DNA of 64,000 nucleotides from Trichopria drosophilae (Eukaryota > Arthropoda > Insecta > Hymenoptera > Diapriidae): positions 142,156,001 to 142,220,000 of the forward strand of contig CM059584.1 of NCBI GenBank assembly GCA_030407085.1. Direction: 5' to 3'. Shown piece by piece: positions 50,254 to 61,243 of this stretch (position 1 is its first letter; each line of letters begins with the position of its first letter). The position numbers and the translations under genes were made by a program. The notes beneath the pieces were generated by a model. The model was not told the DNA's origin, did no database searches, and saw nothing but the letters and a program-made list of their open reading frames with translations.

Positions 50254-52048
50254 TTAATCTGCTATTGTATGCTGCAATCTTGTGTATCACATTTCTTCTG
50301 TGACAATTTCAATATTTTTTCACCAAGTAGTCCAAAGTTCATATTCAAAGCAAAGTGATTTTCAAATATTCTGAATTAGCTAATTTATCGTCTAACCTTT
50401 CATCGCTAATTTAAAAAAGTTATTGAACCTAGTCTCCTTTACGTATCGAAAATTAGGAGACACGTAAGAATTTCGTGTAGTGTAATTCTTTCTTAGCTGC
50501 TTTACCTGTATTCCATCACAATAACAACACCGTTTTCCTGAGAGTCCTCTATGTAATTTAATTCGTGAAAATATTCAACAAGAAATGTTCAAAATAAAAT
50601 ATTATTTTTACAGTGCAATTACTCTTCAACACTGACACTGTCAGTTTTACCGAACATTCCAGCAAAGCTTCTCAGATACATAAAACTAATTACCGAAATG
50701 GCTTTAAAACCTCAATTTATTCTTTAATATTTGGTATTTATGGCTTAGTATTTTCTATTTAAATTATTTTAACGATCTAATACTAAAATTTCTTAATTTC
50801 TTTTTCGATAATTATTGCAATTGTACTGTGCTCTTCGCATATGATTATAAGTTATAGTATAAAGTGTATTCATTATTCTGCGTGGTTTGAGGGAGAACTA
50901 ATTATACAGATTACGATAACGGCAAACAATTTCATGGTTAACTGCTTTTTGAATGGCCAAAACTTGGGTTATAATCTACGTCGTGGGAATCATGAAGATC
51001 TAAATCTATAAGAACGGACGAAGGACATATTCTATCCAATTTTCAATGCGTATTTCTTTATAATTGATTATATTTATAAATATAATTACTTTTACAATCA
51101 TTAGATTTGTATATTAACTTATTGCTTTTGGTACCTTTTATTTTTGTTTCAGTCACTGGTCTAATCCTTTTATCCACAACAATGTAATAAAACATAAATG
51201 ATAATATTAATTCCTAATTGTAAATTATTAATATATACATATATTATTAACATCGTTTAATACTTTTTAATTAAAATGTATCATAAAAATATAAGAAAAA
51301 TGTCAAAAATCAGGAAACCGAGGAACCAGCAGCTACCATAAGTCTGTGTGATAACGACCGCGGGTTCACATTCGCTTCTTGCTTCGTGTAACTCGCAATG
51401 ACCTTAGAAACCCCGTTTCCCTCTCGTATTCACACGATCAAATAGCAAGTTGATTCAAATCTTAATATATCTTTTTTTTTTTGTATTTTATGTCGACTTC
51501 ACGAATATTTTGGAAAATGTGTCACATTACGCTTTATCAGAGTCCAAATGTTGTGGCTTGTTACCGATAATCATAATAACAATCGTGAAGGAAGACATTT
51601 TTTTGGTTACATGGAGGACCAAAAACGGCGGTCACAATGGCGTGCATAATATCGAAATTTTTTAATTTAAAATAATCAATGCAATGAATGTAAAAAATAT
51701 TGTCTGATCTTTCAGATACTGTTAGATTTTTTCAAAATGCATCAGGGCGTTTCTGAGATATTCAAGTTTGAAGTTGTATGGTAATAAATGTTTTAAAATT
51801 TTTGGCGGCAGGGCATATACATACAATGTTTTCCTATTCGCATAGTAGACGGAAATTGGAAACAGTTCTTTATAATCCAAACATTGTTTGTACAGATATT
51901 TTATTCTGAAATACTTCATGAACACTCCGAAAAAAAAGTAAAATTGTCCTTCATGTACAATGATCCAATTAAGAGTACAAGACAAAAATAGACACTAGGG
52001 AGAAAAGAATTCTAACAAGTTGCTCTGATCATTGATAAGGTGTTGGGA
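50254..52048. other. AT-rich DNA, nothing recognised
   Basis: Right flank of the foldback element. Short frames (51,450-51,665 plus; 51,722-52,222 minus) lack domains and are AT-biased. Confidence 0.5.
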
Positions 52049-52305
52049 TAATCCTCCCGCATGGATAAAAAATTCGATGAAAATATATGCGGGAGTATAT
52101 GTGGCATATATGTCACTTACATTTTTCGCCGAAAGTTTATGCAATATATACGGTTGATAATATACCAGATATAAGTTTAGAACTATATGTGCTTCCATAT
52201 ATCTAACATATATATCACGCATTGCATTTTTCGCAGAAAATATATATGTATTTATTTATCATATATATGGCATATATTTCGGCATTTATATTCCGTGTGG
52301 GAATC
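52049..52305. mobile_element. Small MITE with ATCCTCCCGCATGGATAAA-type ends
   Basis: The left end AATCCTCCCGCATGGATAAA is mirrored imperfectly by ATTTATATTCCGTGTGGGAATC at the right. The interior repeats ATATATG(G/C)CATATAT and TTTTCGC(C/A)GAAA words in both orientations. It is about 257 bp and non-coding. The duplication is not resolved because of the low-complexity flanks. Confidence 0.45.
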
Positions 52306-52499
52306 TCATGCACTGGATCATTGCTTAAAAATCAATACCGTCATGGTCAACCACTTCATATAATATTTAATACCGACTAGTATACAAAGCGTGGACGAAA
52401 TATATACAATATCAGTGTAATCGAAACACATGAAAAATACGGTACCCTCCGTCGGAGGGTCACTATAAGCTTCAATTAATATTCTAAATCTATAAAATA

Positions 52500-53849
52500 G
52501 AGTTTGAACTTTAATCTAATGGTAATTGTAGATTACAAGACCCTCGTTAACCAAATACGTAATTATATGCAAGGAAGAAAGAATTATAAGCAAATTGCTC
52601 TGGTAGTAGACGATTCATCGAAAAAATTCAGATCAAGTTTCGACCTAGTTGAACAACAGATACTGGAGACACATTCGACGTTGCTGACTATAGTCTTCAA
52701 GCTCTGAACGTATCAAAGGAATTTTCAAGTTTATATTGGCGAAAAATGTCTTACCTGTGGGTTCAAGTTCCGGCTTTAATGATGCCTCGTTCGTCTACAC
52801 TTTTCGTAATTTTATTCGCTGCTGATACTGCCTTTTCATTTTCGAAATTGTTTGATACAATTTTCATTGCAACAGCTCAATTGAGTCGTTTTCAAGTATT
52901 CCCAAAGATCTTGGTTATCGTATTTGAGTGGAAGAAAGAGGACCGCATCGGAAAATATTTAGAATCATGTTAGGAGAGAAAAATGTTGCAGGTAACGGTG
53001 CTTGAAGTTATTTTTCATAACATCTCGGCAAATATTTACAATTTCCAAATTGACGGTAATAAGTCAACAGTTTACATGTTTAATCATTTTAAAAATAATT
53101 GTGATCAAACTTCACTGTTGTCATCGATTGAGTTACAATCTTCACGGAAATGATCGATGAGATGACTGAATGCGAAATCTCTAAGACGGTCGGAACGAAT
53201 ATGGAGACATTAATTGATGTAAATAAATCAGGGATTCCGCTATTTGATAATAATCCTGATCATATCGGATTTATACTAAATAATGGTGTAATCCAAAGTA
53301 TAATTAGAAATGCAATACGAATGGCTGACCCAGACATAGATTGCGTTGAATTTCTCATACGTTATCAAAATGTCACTTGCCTAGTATTCCAAGATGTTGG
53401 GATTGGAGTCATTAATATAAATCATGATCTAACCAAAGGAAAGATGAGTGTTATAACAGAAGGTTTCCCATATGCATGGTTATTTAGAGCATGTGGAATT
53501 AATTCTCCGTTAATTTCAATTTTCGAATCCGGATATTATTACCTACTTTCCATTGGGATAGGGGATGATCCTTTAAAACATCATAGTCGTTCGGTTAAAG
53601 AGAACAAATGCCGCAAAGATCCTCACAGTATATAGATTGCATCATCGCTGTTGTTGTTACAGATATCGGAATTTGTTGCAATATTAATATTTATTCTAGA
53701 ACTTATTTTGCCCACCATACAAATTTCCTCAATTTGTACTCATTTTTTATGCATTAGGAATACGTATTATTATCAAGAAAAATGGTAAACTCAATACGAG
53801 TTATTATTCTGCACGAAGAATCACAGTTCCACAGAAGATTGAAATATAA
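52500..53849 (+). pseudogene. Ionotropic receptor (IR) pseudogene
   Basis: This is a broken paralogue of the receptor at 59,942-61,243. From about 52,504 it encodes an extracellular N-terminal segment (including YKQIALVVDDSSKKF), shifts frame near 52,675, continues through FPKILVIVFEWKKEDRIGKY to an in-frame TAG at 52,971-52,973, and reads on to about 53,120. The segment that should hold transmembrane helix 1 and the pore region is missing. After another frameshift near 53,140, the ligand-binding S2 half resumes (IDEMTECEIS, ININHDLTKGKM, GINSPLISIF). A TAG at 53,633-53,635 follows; the last membrane helix (VAILIFILELIL) is readable after it, then a further frameshift before the tail. The ending matches the paralogue until about 53,849. 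Three frames, two stops and one internal deletion make it non-functional. Confidence 0.8.
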
Positions 53850-54205
53850 GCTTGAATTATACTTATAAAGTGTGTCGAACATTTTATAAGCTATTAGAAA
53901 AGTTTGTAAATTTAATTAATACTTAATGTGCTATTTATTATTGCATGTTATTACATTTAACTAGACACAGCGTATAATCAATTGTAATTGCAGTTTTAAT
54001 GTCTTTAGTTCTCTGAAATTGAAATGCAATCAAACTTAAGGTACGTCTTTCATTAAATTTAAATTTTGTTCTTAAAACTTAAAACTTTAGTAATATACAT
54101 AATCATTGCTTCCAATTTCTTAAATTTCAATACCATGTTTCAATACTAGCGTAAGTATTACATTTTTACGTATATGTTTATTAGTTTTATATTAGTCTCA
54201 CTTCT
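53850..54205. other. AT-rich DNA, nothing recognised
   Basis: Spacer after the pseudogene. Its first part (ATTATACTTATAAAGTGTGTCG) resembles the region after the intact copy at 61,244, so the duplication included some 3' flank. Confidence 0.45.
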
Positions 54206-56619
54206 CTGTAAGAAAATTAAGGAGTTATAGGCCAGAATCTGGGTTAATTTCTGGTCGGTGGGCAGATTCTGTCCTAGACCCTGGCCAGAATCTCCTCCTA
54301 GGGGCCACGGTTTCTGGCCAGAATTTGATAAAGTTTCACAGAATCTGGTGAACAGACGTTTAAAAAAATGTACACACTGCTAGATATGTTTACAGACATA
54401 ACCTGAGTAAAACAAATAGATTATTTTGAGTAAAAGCATTGATAAAATCTACATATTTATTCCAAATCAAACCGGATGAACATAAGTTTGACAAAATAAC
54501 GCCACCAGTACTAGTATGAGGTTATGTTATACACTGAAAAAAATGAAACGCTGAAGAATTTCCCCTTATTAACTCAATCCTTACTAAAATAACAAGGATT
54601 TCTTCTTAGGACAGCTGGAAACCTCGCAGTTATAAAAATAGGAAATTTGTTTCCTTAAAAGTATAGAAAATGTTTGAAATAACAAGGAATTCTTGTTAAA
54701 CTAGCAAAAGAGATGCAGTTACATTAGCAAATTATATCATGCTTAATAGCAGAAGAATCTCTGTCAATACTGAAGTGATAAATTATTCAATTAACCAGGT
54801 TTCTTAACTATGAAAGTAAGTAGGTTACGTATAGTTATACTATACAAATATTATAATGCTTAATAAGATAAAACAATATATTGTTTGAAATGGCAAGCAT
54901 GAACATATGTATGAGACACCTCAAAAGTCTAAAACATATATATCCTTTACATTTAATTTAAATTTTAATTCGGTATTAAGCTGGGTCAATGAAATACACT
55001 AAATTAATTTTTTCCAAAGTCATTACATTTCAATTATAGTTTTTTAAATTTAAATATTTTTCATGAACATCCTCGGTGAGCTACGATTGAGTTCAACCCA
55101 AAAGTCCCTCCACCTCTCGGATCTTTTCAGATATCTTTTCAGATATCGTTTCAGCAAAGTCCCATGGTTATTTTAAGCCATAAATAAAAAAAAATCGTCG
55201 GAGGGAAACGAAAAATATCCCAAATTTTCGATTTTTCTTTAGGTTATTTCAAATAATTTCCTTGCAATACTTCTTTTACATAATTATATTTCTTTTGATT
55301 TCGATATTTTGTATTAGGAAAGTAATCCCATAATGATTAGTACATTTTCAATGTTGAAATACGAAGCAATATTTGAAAATAGCTCGAAACGAGCCATTTT
55401 TACAGCTTTTTTGCATCTGGCTCATTTACTGCAGTTTCCTCGTTAAAATGACTCCGAAATGAATTGAAGCGAAGAAAATTATCTACAAACTAGTGTAATA
55501 ACTTTCCATTATTTAGTGTATGTCCAAAAATATGGCCATTTAAAGTTACCTAAAAGGAGGACAAAATTATGGTCTTCGTTGTTTATGGTTGATTAACTTT
55601 TTTCCTGGGCATTTCTGAGAAAAGTTATAGGGAAGTAAGTTAAAGTGAAGGTAATTACGAACAATTTAAAAAAAAATTGGAATCATTTTTATCCTTACGT
55701 TTACTTTAGCTCATTAATCCGTTATTTCTATTTCCGTGGTCAAAAATATGGGTTACTATTTATAAAAGTCATTTTGATCCCGAAATGACCGTTTAGATTA
55801 CGGTCAAGGTCAAATATAAGATCACGGTAGCATAGGTAAGAAAATATCCTAAAACTTTTGTCTGAAACTTTTTTTCCTAAAGTGCATTCCTCGAAAATTG
55901 TTTTTACGAATACTTTTGGGTTCCCTAGGATATGTATGTATATACTACATTTATATAATAATTGAAGAAGTTAAAAACAATTAAGTATCATTTCAACCAT
56001 TGAAAATTACTTTAAAAGTCGTAAAAAACTATTTTAATACAACTGGCATGATGTCAAATCAAGGCGTAAAAGAAGGTATACTCAAAGCTCTGAAGTTAAT
56101 ACAAAACACTGGTGAAATTAGGCTCCCAGTGGACATTCGACGAAGAAACAAAAAATGCATTTTTTCTTAAAAATAAGCAATAGCCGATGATTACCGAACT
56201 AATCATGTTAGTTTTAAAAGTGCAAAATGTAACTAATAACATATCTATATCACAATTTGCAGCCTAAATTGTATTTTTGTCTGAATCACTGAATAAACAA
56301 AATTTAATAACAGCTTATAAAGATGCAAAGTTAAATACATGGCTGTTTATCTTTTTATGTCGTAAACTTTCTTTACACTTATGGTTTTAAATTGTCATTG
56401 CAAATAACACATCAAAAGCTTCATTGAAAGACAGACACATAAAGGTTATGGACTATATGGACTACATATAATCTCATTCCTTCACCAGATTCTGGGCAGA
56501 TCCGGGCAGATTCTGGGCAGATCCGGGCAGATTCTGTCCTACTTTCTATGCAGATTCTTATAAAAGATCTAGGCAGAAGTTAGTATGCCGGCCAGAACTT
56601 ATGGTAAATTTTCTTACAG
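54206..56619. mobile_element. 2.4 kb element with CTGTAAGAAAATT termini and CAGATTCTGGGCAGA motifs
   Basis: CTGTAAGAAAATT (54,206-54,218) and AATTTTCTTACAG (56,607-56,619) are perfect 13-base inverted ends. Inside both ends sit clusters of GGCCAGAATCTGGG-type words (54,231, 54,284, 54,318 on the left; 56,487-56,545 and 56,589 on the right). The centre is AT-rich, includes a TACACTGAAAAAAATGAA word (54,531) that could be the end of a nested MITE, and carries part of another interspersed repeat. No transposase frame. Flanking bases show no obvious duplication. A related truncated copy starts at 17,741. Confidence 0.6.
55796..55930 (-). repeat. Interspersed repeat copy, inverse of the one at 58,165-58,465
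   Basis: CTAAAACTTTTGTCTGAAAC (about 55,851) and ACGGTCAAGGTCAAAT (about 55,800) match the reverse complement of 58,205-58,280, which reads GTTTCAGACATAAGTTTTAG and ATTTGACCTTGAAC. It is diverged and non-coding. Confidence 0.5.
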
Positions 56620-56730
56620 GGTTATGAAGGAAAATTAAGGTATCAACATAATATACGAAATAATTAACCATATGTTTTCAGCGCAGTAAGATGCTTGCAT
56701 TTCGATTTATTGAAGAGTTAAAATACACTA
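56620..56730. other. Short AT-rich spacer
   Basis: Nothing recognised between the two neighbouring mobile elements, apart from the TA at 56,729-56,730 that serves as the target duplication of the next one. Confidence 0.5.
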
Positions 56731-57042
56731 CACGGAGAAAAATGACTCCGCTGGATTAGGTGATTCATATCAGCTAAAATTTTCGGCTGGAATTGCCGAA
56801 AATTCATGCAATTTTAGCTGTTTTGATTCCGCTAATGTAGCCTTAACCCTACTCAATTCGCGCTTAGCTCTAAATTTCCGCTACATTAGCAGATTTGTTC
56901 CGTTAAATTTGCGGACTTTTTCAGTAAATTTAGCTGAAATTATCGGCTATCCCTAACGGAATTCCAACAGCTGTCCCTATAGGATAAAATTGGTAGAATC
57001 TGCGGATTTTTCGGCTAATTTTGCTGATTATTTTTCTCCGTG
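56731..57042. mobile_element. Tc1/mariner-like MITE with CACGGAGAAAAAT ends
   Basis: CACGGAGAAAAATGACTCCG at the left and GATTATTTTTCTCCGTG at the right are inverted ends, flanked by TA at 56,729-56,730 and 57,043-57,044. The 312-bp interior repeats words such as AATTTTAGCTG and GCTAATTTTGCTGA in both orientations. There is no coding capacity. TA duplications are the mark of Tc1/mariner-type integration. Confidence 0.7.
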
Positions 57043-57044
57043 TA

Positions 57045-58164
57045 TGAATGAAATGGTCGTTTAAAGTATGTGTTTGGGACATTTCATGGTAACAGTCTCA
57101 TTTTACATGCACTAAGTGAACCAGATTTATGCTCAATGCAATATGTATTTAAATATTATTAAGTCAAAATAAACTAATAGAATTTTGGATTGTTCTTGTA
57201 TTCGTATTACTGTTATTTTTCCCTACAAACCGCAAACAGTCGTGAGAAATCCACACGTTTGTAGCACACCGATGAAAGCGGAGAGCGCCAACATGCAGCC
57301 CAAAATAAGTAACAACTGGAAATTTTAAACGGCTTTCTTGCTTATATTTTGGAACCGAAATTGTTAGGTTAGGACTAAATTATATATTTTTTTCATTAAT
57401 TAGAAACCCAATATTTGCAAGCATAGCCACTTAATTATTTTTTGTTTCCCGAATTTTTTCAATACGAGTTACACATATAATGGAATTTCATCCTTTTGTT
57501 AAACTTATAAGTATAACTTACAACTAGGCAGGCGTTGTCCTGAATAAATGGATGCAGGAGCATTCAAGCAAAAACTACGAAATTCCGTTTTTATCAAAAG
57601 ACGTTACTGTTTACTTTATTTTCAGAGAGAATAAGTCTTTTTTCCTCCAAGAGGAACATCTGCATCAGTCTCTCCAAAACAGAAGTCCATATACCCCATA
57701 GTTCGACTGGTCGTAAAGTTTTAACCATCGCGTTTAATAAAAGGAAATACGCTATCTAACCTTTATTGGATATTGCCCGATTCTTACATTTAAAAAAACC
57801 GGATGTTATTAACCGATTCGTCACCATTAGTGAAGGGCCCGTACATGATAACCTGCAAACACCCTTCTTGCATCTGTAGCCGACTTTCTTTGAGGAGTAC
57901 CCCATTCTGGTGTGCAACGGTGTTGGAAAAACTACAGAAAAGCCCACACCGAGTACCGCAAACTTGTACAGTAATATGTCCGCAATTATGTGCCTAACAG
58001 GTGGAATATAACATAAAATTAAATGATGGAATCGTAAGAACGATTCTGAAATATATAATATGATTGTTTTCCATTGATTCGTGGGATTGCACCATAATTG
58101 GTTCTGTAATTGCAGTACGCATTTCTGGATTCAACTATGGTGAAATGATATCAGAAAGGTTTTC
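57045..58164. other. Intergenic DNA with a less AT-rich patch, no gene firmly recognised
   Basis: The part at 57,640-58,010 is more balanced in composition and carries 63- and 64-codon frames on opposite strands (57,756-57,947 minus; 57,803-57,997 plus), both with several cysteines. A second minus-strand frame there also has closely spaced Cys (CGHITVQVCGTRCGLFC). None could be assigned to a family. It may be a decayed exon of a Cys-rich secreted protein or a repeat scrap. Confidence 0.35.
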
Positions 58165-58470
58165 ATATACAAGGTGACCCATTTTAACTTCCCCACCAGA
58201 TTATCTTGAAAGGAATGAAAAAAAGTTTCAGACATAAGTTTTAGTATTTTTCCTTGGCTATTTAATGATGATATTAAATTTGACCTTGAACATGACCTTG
58301 AAGGTTATTTCAATGTCAAGTTTTTTTTTTAATGGGAACCCCTATTTTTTCTCACGGATTCGGAAAGAGCACAAAATGTTCCGTTCGAATATGATAGGGC
58401 CGATATTTTGATCAAGGTCATTTCAAGATGAAACATAAAAGTTCCCGTAACGGCAAATTATCTCAGCAAG
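58165..58470 (+). repeat. Interspersed repeat with GACCTTGAACATGACCTTGA motif
   Basis: The words ACAAGGTGACCCATTTTAAC, AAAGTTTCAGACATAAGTTT and TTGAACATGACCTTGAAGGT are characteristic of a dispersed insect repeat, and a diverged inverse copy lies at 55,796-55,930. It is non-coding and runs directly into a TA microsatellite. Confidence 0.5.
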
Positions 58471-58497
58471 ATATATATATATATATATATATATATT
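58471..58497. repeat. (AT)13 microsatellite
   Basis: Uninterrupted AT dinucleotides between the interspersed repeat and the LINE fragment. Confidence 0.9.
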
Positions 58498-58499
58498 AA

Positions 58500-59270
58500 C
58501 AAACTCCCAATTGTTCTTAAAAACGCATCTCACGAGATCTTTTCTTGAAATACAAGCCCAAAGATCTTAAAAATGATATCCGACTCATTTCCGAAGATGC
58601 AAAAAGATTTGCCGACAGTGCAATTGCAAATAAACTATTACTAAATATATCTAAAACACAAGTGGTCAAACAAAGTTAACAGTCTGGGATCGACTATCGA
58701 CCAGATATTGAATCGAAGAACACGTTTCTTTGATGTCTCGAAAGGTCTACGGTTCACTGAGGCAGCTCAGGTAGAATTCTCGAGCTTTATCACAACCTCC
58801 AAAAATCCAACTTGCAATTCCCTAATTTTACCACACGTTGATTATTGCTCTGCTGTGTTTAACTATCTTGATTCAGCCTCGGGAATGAGGCATGAGCCCA
58901 TACTTAATACATGTATTCGCTTCATTTTTAACATTCACAAATATGAGCATATTTCACCGTTTAGAAATCAACTGAACTGATTGACTGCCGCTAACCGTAG
59001 ACTTTACTTGGTAGGCACTCTTCCTTTCCAAATTACAACTTTAAAAGTTCCAAGAGACCAGACTATCTACTCAACAGGTATATGTGGCGTGAATCAGTAA
59101 CTAAGCGAGATTTAAGACCAGGCTCAAAGGTCTTACGTATTCACACCCATCGTAGTAAACCACTCGCTAAGTCATTTTTAGTTACATCGGCAAAACTCCC
59201 GATGCGTGCTCCTGGTCACTATTAGGAATACTAATTTGTCTGTGGCTTTTAAAAATAAATTGTATGCCGG
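58500..59270 (+). pseudogene. LINE (non-LTR retrotransposon) ORF2 C-terminal fragment
   Basis: Plus-strand frames encode the region just after the reverse transcriptase fingers and palm of insect LINEs: LILPHVDYCSAVFNYL (about 58,822), CIRFIFNIHKYEHISPFRNQ (about 58,912), then LTAANRRLYLVG after a TGA stop (58,978-58,980), and THRSKPLAKSFLVTSAKL in another frame (about 59,143). These motifs are standard in the Jockey-like group. Frameshifts and stops make it dead. It is 5' truncated near a microsatellite and lacks an obvious poly-A tail. The longest open piece is 58,708-58,980. Confidence 0.75.
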
Positions 59271-59941
59271 GACACAGCGCGAAAATCGCAGAATTATAAG
59301 TACGTTGATCTAGGAAAATGGTTGTTTTGTATTACTTAGCTTAGGTAGCATGTAAGTCTTTTTTCCTGTTTTGTTACGCGAATTTTATTTTATTTATAAT
59401 GGCATACTTATCGGTTAAGTTTACCATAATTCTAATTATTGTGTCAAGTCTGTATTTTTCATATATTTTATGTTACAGTATGCGTAAAATGCTATTTTAC
59501 ACATTTTTCACTTTTTGTGGCGCATTTTACACCAACTTGCAATATAAAATATTGTTCGACGCATATGCGATAATGTTTTTGGCAACCCTCAGATTGGTAG
59601 AAAAAACTTTTACACACTTGTATCGAAAACTACTATTACTCTATTAAATATTTATTTTAATATGATATTTGAAATTAGCGAGTTATGTTTTTTCAAAGTT
59701 TTAGACGGTAGAAAAACGCTCCATTTTCAACTGCATATATAACTTAAAACAGATACAATATATAAAAAATATTCTCAGGGAAGCAACGTTTCATATTTAG
59801 GTGAACTTCCAAAATTTAATTTTCAATACATATAATTGTTAATTTTTATAAACAATTGTTTTTTTTTTAAGTGGAACATGATTTTTCAAAATTTGTTACA
59901 AAATAACTAAATTACTAAAATACTTTTATTTAGCTGTGTAG
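59271..59941. other. AT-rich DNA upstream of the IR exon; probable intron end
   Basis: The sequence TTACTAA at about 59,912, followed by TACTTTTATTTAG and a final AG at 59,940-59,941, looks like a branch point, pyrimidine-rich tract and splice acceptor for the exon starting at 59,942. An 82-codon ATG frame at 59,399-59,647 is hydrophobic, AT-biased and not similar to any receptor N-terminus I know. Confidence 0.4.
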
Positions 59942-61243
59942 ACTAAGAGAGTGTGCAAATTTCACAGAGGTAATATCGCTGCTGTAACTTCGATATATAT
60001 TGATGTAACTGAAAACTTACGAAGCATGTATAACTTTACAATTTATTGGTTATATTACTATCCGCCAGATTGGTTAAACGATACAAGAAACATATTGCAC
60101 AGCGATATTGAAGATGATATGTACATCCATAAAATAATTGACTACAAAACTACTCCAGATGCCCTGTATTTATACGAAAATAAATCTATTATTACAAGCT
60201 TACAAGGAGGGTTTATTTTAAGCGGAGTTAGAGATGGATTATTAGTACCAGTTAAATATGATACAGTGTATAAATTTCCTGGACAATTATTTTTAAACAT
60301 TACCGCCATCAGTCTAGTTGTGGTGTTTGTATTTATCATATCAAAACTTTTCATGTACCAACCCCAATACTGGTCAGTATATACAATTATGTATGCATTG
60401 GTAGGCATTCCTACTGTGCATCCAAGAATGCAACGAGAAAGGGTCGTTTTTGTTTTCCTTTTCATTATATCTCTCACAATCTTCACCGAAATTATTGATG
60501 AGATGACTGAATGCGAAATTTCTATGTCGGTCGGAAGGAAAATAGAGACATTATTTGATGTATATAAATCAGGGTTTCCGCTATTCGATGAAAATCCTAG
60601 TGATATTGCATATATGATAAATAATAGAGAAATGCAAAATATAATTAGAAATACAATACGAATTCCTGTTCCAGACGTGGATTGCGTTGAATTTCATATA
60701 CGTTATAAAAATGTCTCCTGCATAGTCTCCGAAGATGTTAGGATTGCAGTCATTAATATAAATCATGATCTAACTAAAGGAAAAATGAATGTTATAACAG
60801 AAGATTTCCCATATGAATGGTTGTTTGCCACGTGTGGAATTAATTCTCCGTTAATTTCGATTTTTCAATTGGGATATTATTACCTACTTTCCATTGGGAT
60901 GGGATATGATCGTTTGGGAGGTTACAGGAGGAGAATTCAATATGTAATAAATACGTTAGATGCTGAAAAAATACCGCAAAGATTCTCACAGTATACAGAT
61001 TGCACAATCGCTTTTTTTATTGCAGCCATCGGTTTATTGGTTGCAATATTAATATTTATTCTGGAACTTATTTTACCAAACGTACAAACTTTCTCAATTT
61101 GTACTCAGCTTTTGTGCATTAGGAATACATCACCCCAACGGCAGCATCGCCGTATTATTATCATGAAAAACGGTCAACTGAATACGAGTTATTATTCTGT
61201 ACGAAGAATCACAGTTCGAGACAAGATTGAAATATTAGCTTGA
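59942..61243 (+). CDS. Divergent ionotropic receptor (IR), C-terminal exon
   Basis: Likely a ligand-gated cation channel subunit of the insect variant ionotropic glutamate receptor family, acting in dendritic membranes of chemosensory neurons. Numbering from codon 59,951: residues 1-110 cover part of the extracellular S1 region (YYYPPDW near 35-41, VPVKYDTVYKFP at 99-110). Transmembrane helix 1 is about 112-133, the pore loop about 138-160 (ALVGIPTVHPR), helix 2 about 164-182, the S2 ligand-binding half 183-350 with Cys at 188, 245, 257 and 295, and helix 3 about 352-375 (GLLVAILIFILELIL). A basic cytoplasmic tail follows. The frame opens exactly after a TAG/AG acceptor at 59,941 and has no ATG before residue 26, so it is an internal or terminal exon. 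The N-terminal ligand domain is not found directly upstream. The glutamate-binding residues of true glutamate receptors are not recognisable. A paralogous pseudogene lies at 52,500-53,849. Confidence 0.8.
   Translation, partial: TKRVCKFHRGNIAAVTSIYIDVTENLRSMYNFTIYWLYYYPPDWLNDTRNILHSDIEDDMYIHKIIDYKTTPDALYLYENKSIITSLQGGFILSGVRDGLLVPVKYDTVYKFPGQLFLNITAISLVVVFVFIISKLFMYQPQYWSVYTIMYALVGIPTVHPRMQRERVVFVFLFIISLTIFTEIIDEMTECEISMSVGRKIETLFDVYKSGFPLFDENPSDIAYMINNREMQNIIRNTIRIPVPDVDCVEFHIRYKNVSCIVSEDVRIAVININHDLTKGKMNVITEDFPYEWLFATCGINSPLISIFQLGYYYLLSIGMGYDRLGGYRRRIQYVINTLDAEKIPQRFSQYTDCTIAFFIAAIGLLVAILIFILELILPNVQTFSICTQLLCIRNTSPQRQHRRIIIMKNGQLNTSYYSVRRITVRDKIEILA

Noticed and set aside
59399..59647. 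82-codon ATG frame with hydrophobic N-terminus upstream of the IR exon
   Set aside because: Signal-peptide-like look comes from AT-rich codons; it does not resemble the N-terminus seen in the paralogous pseudogene and has no donor site I could link.
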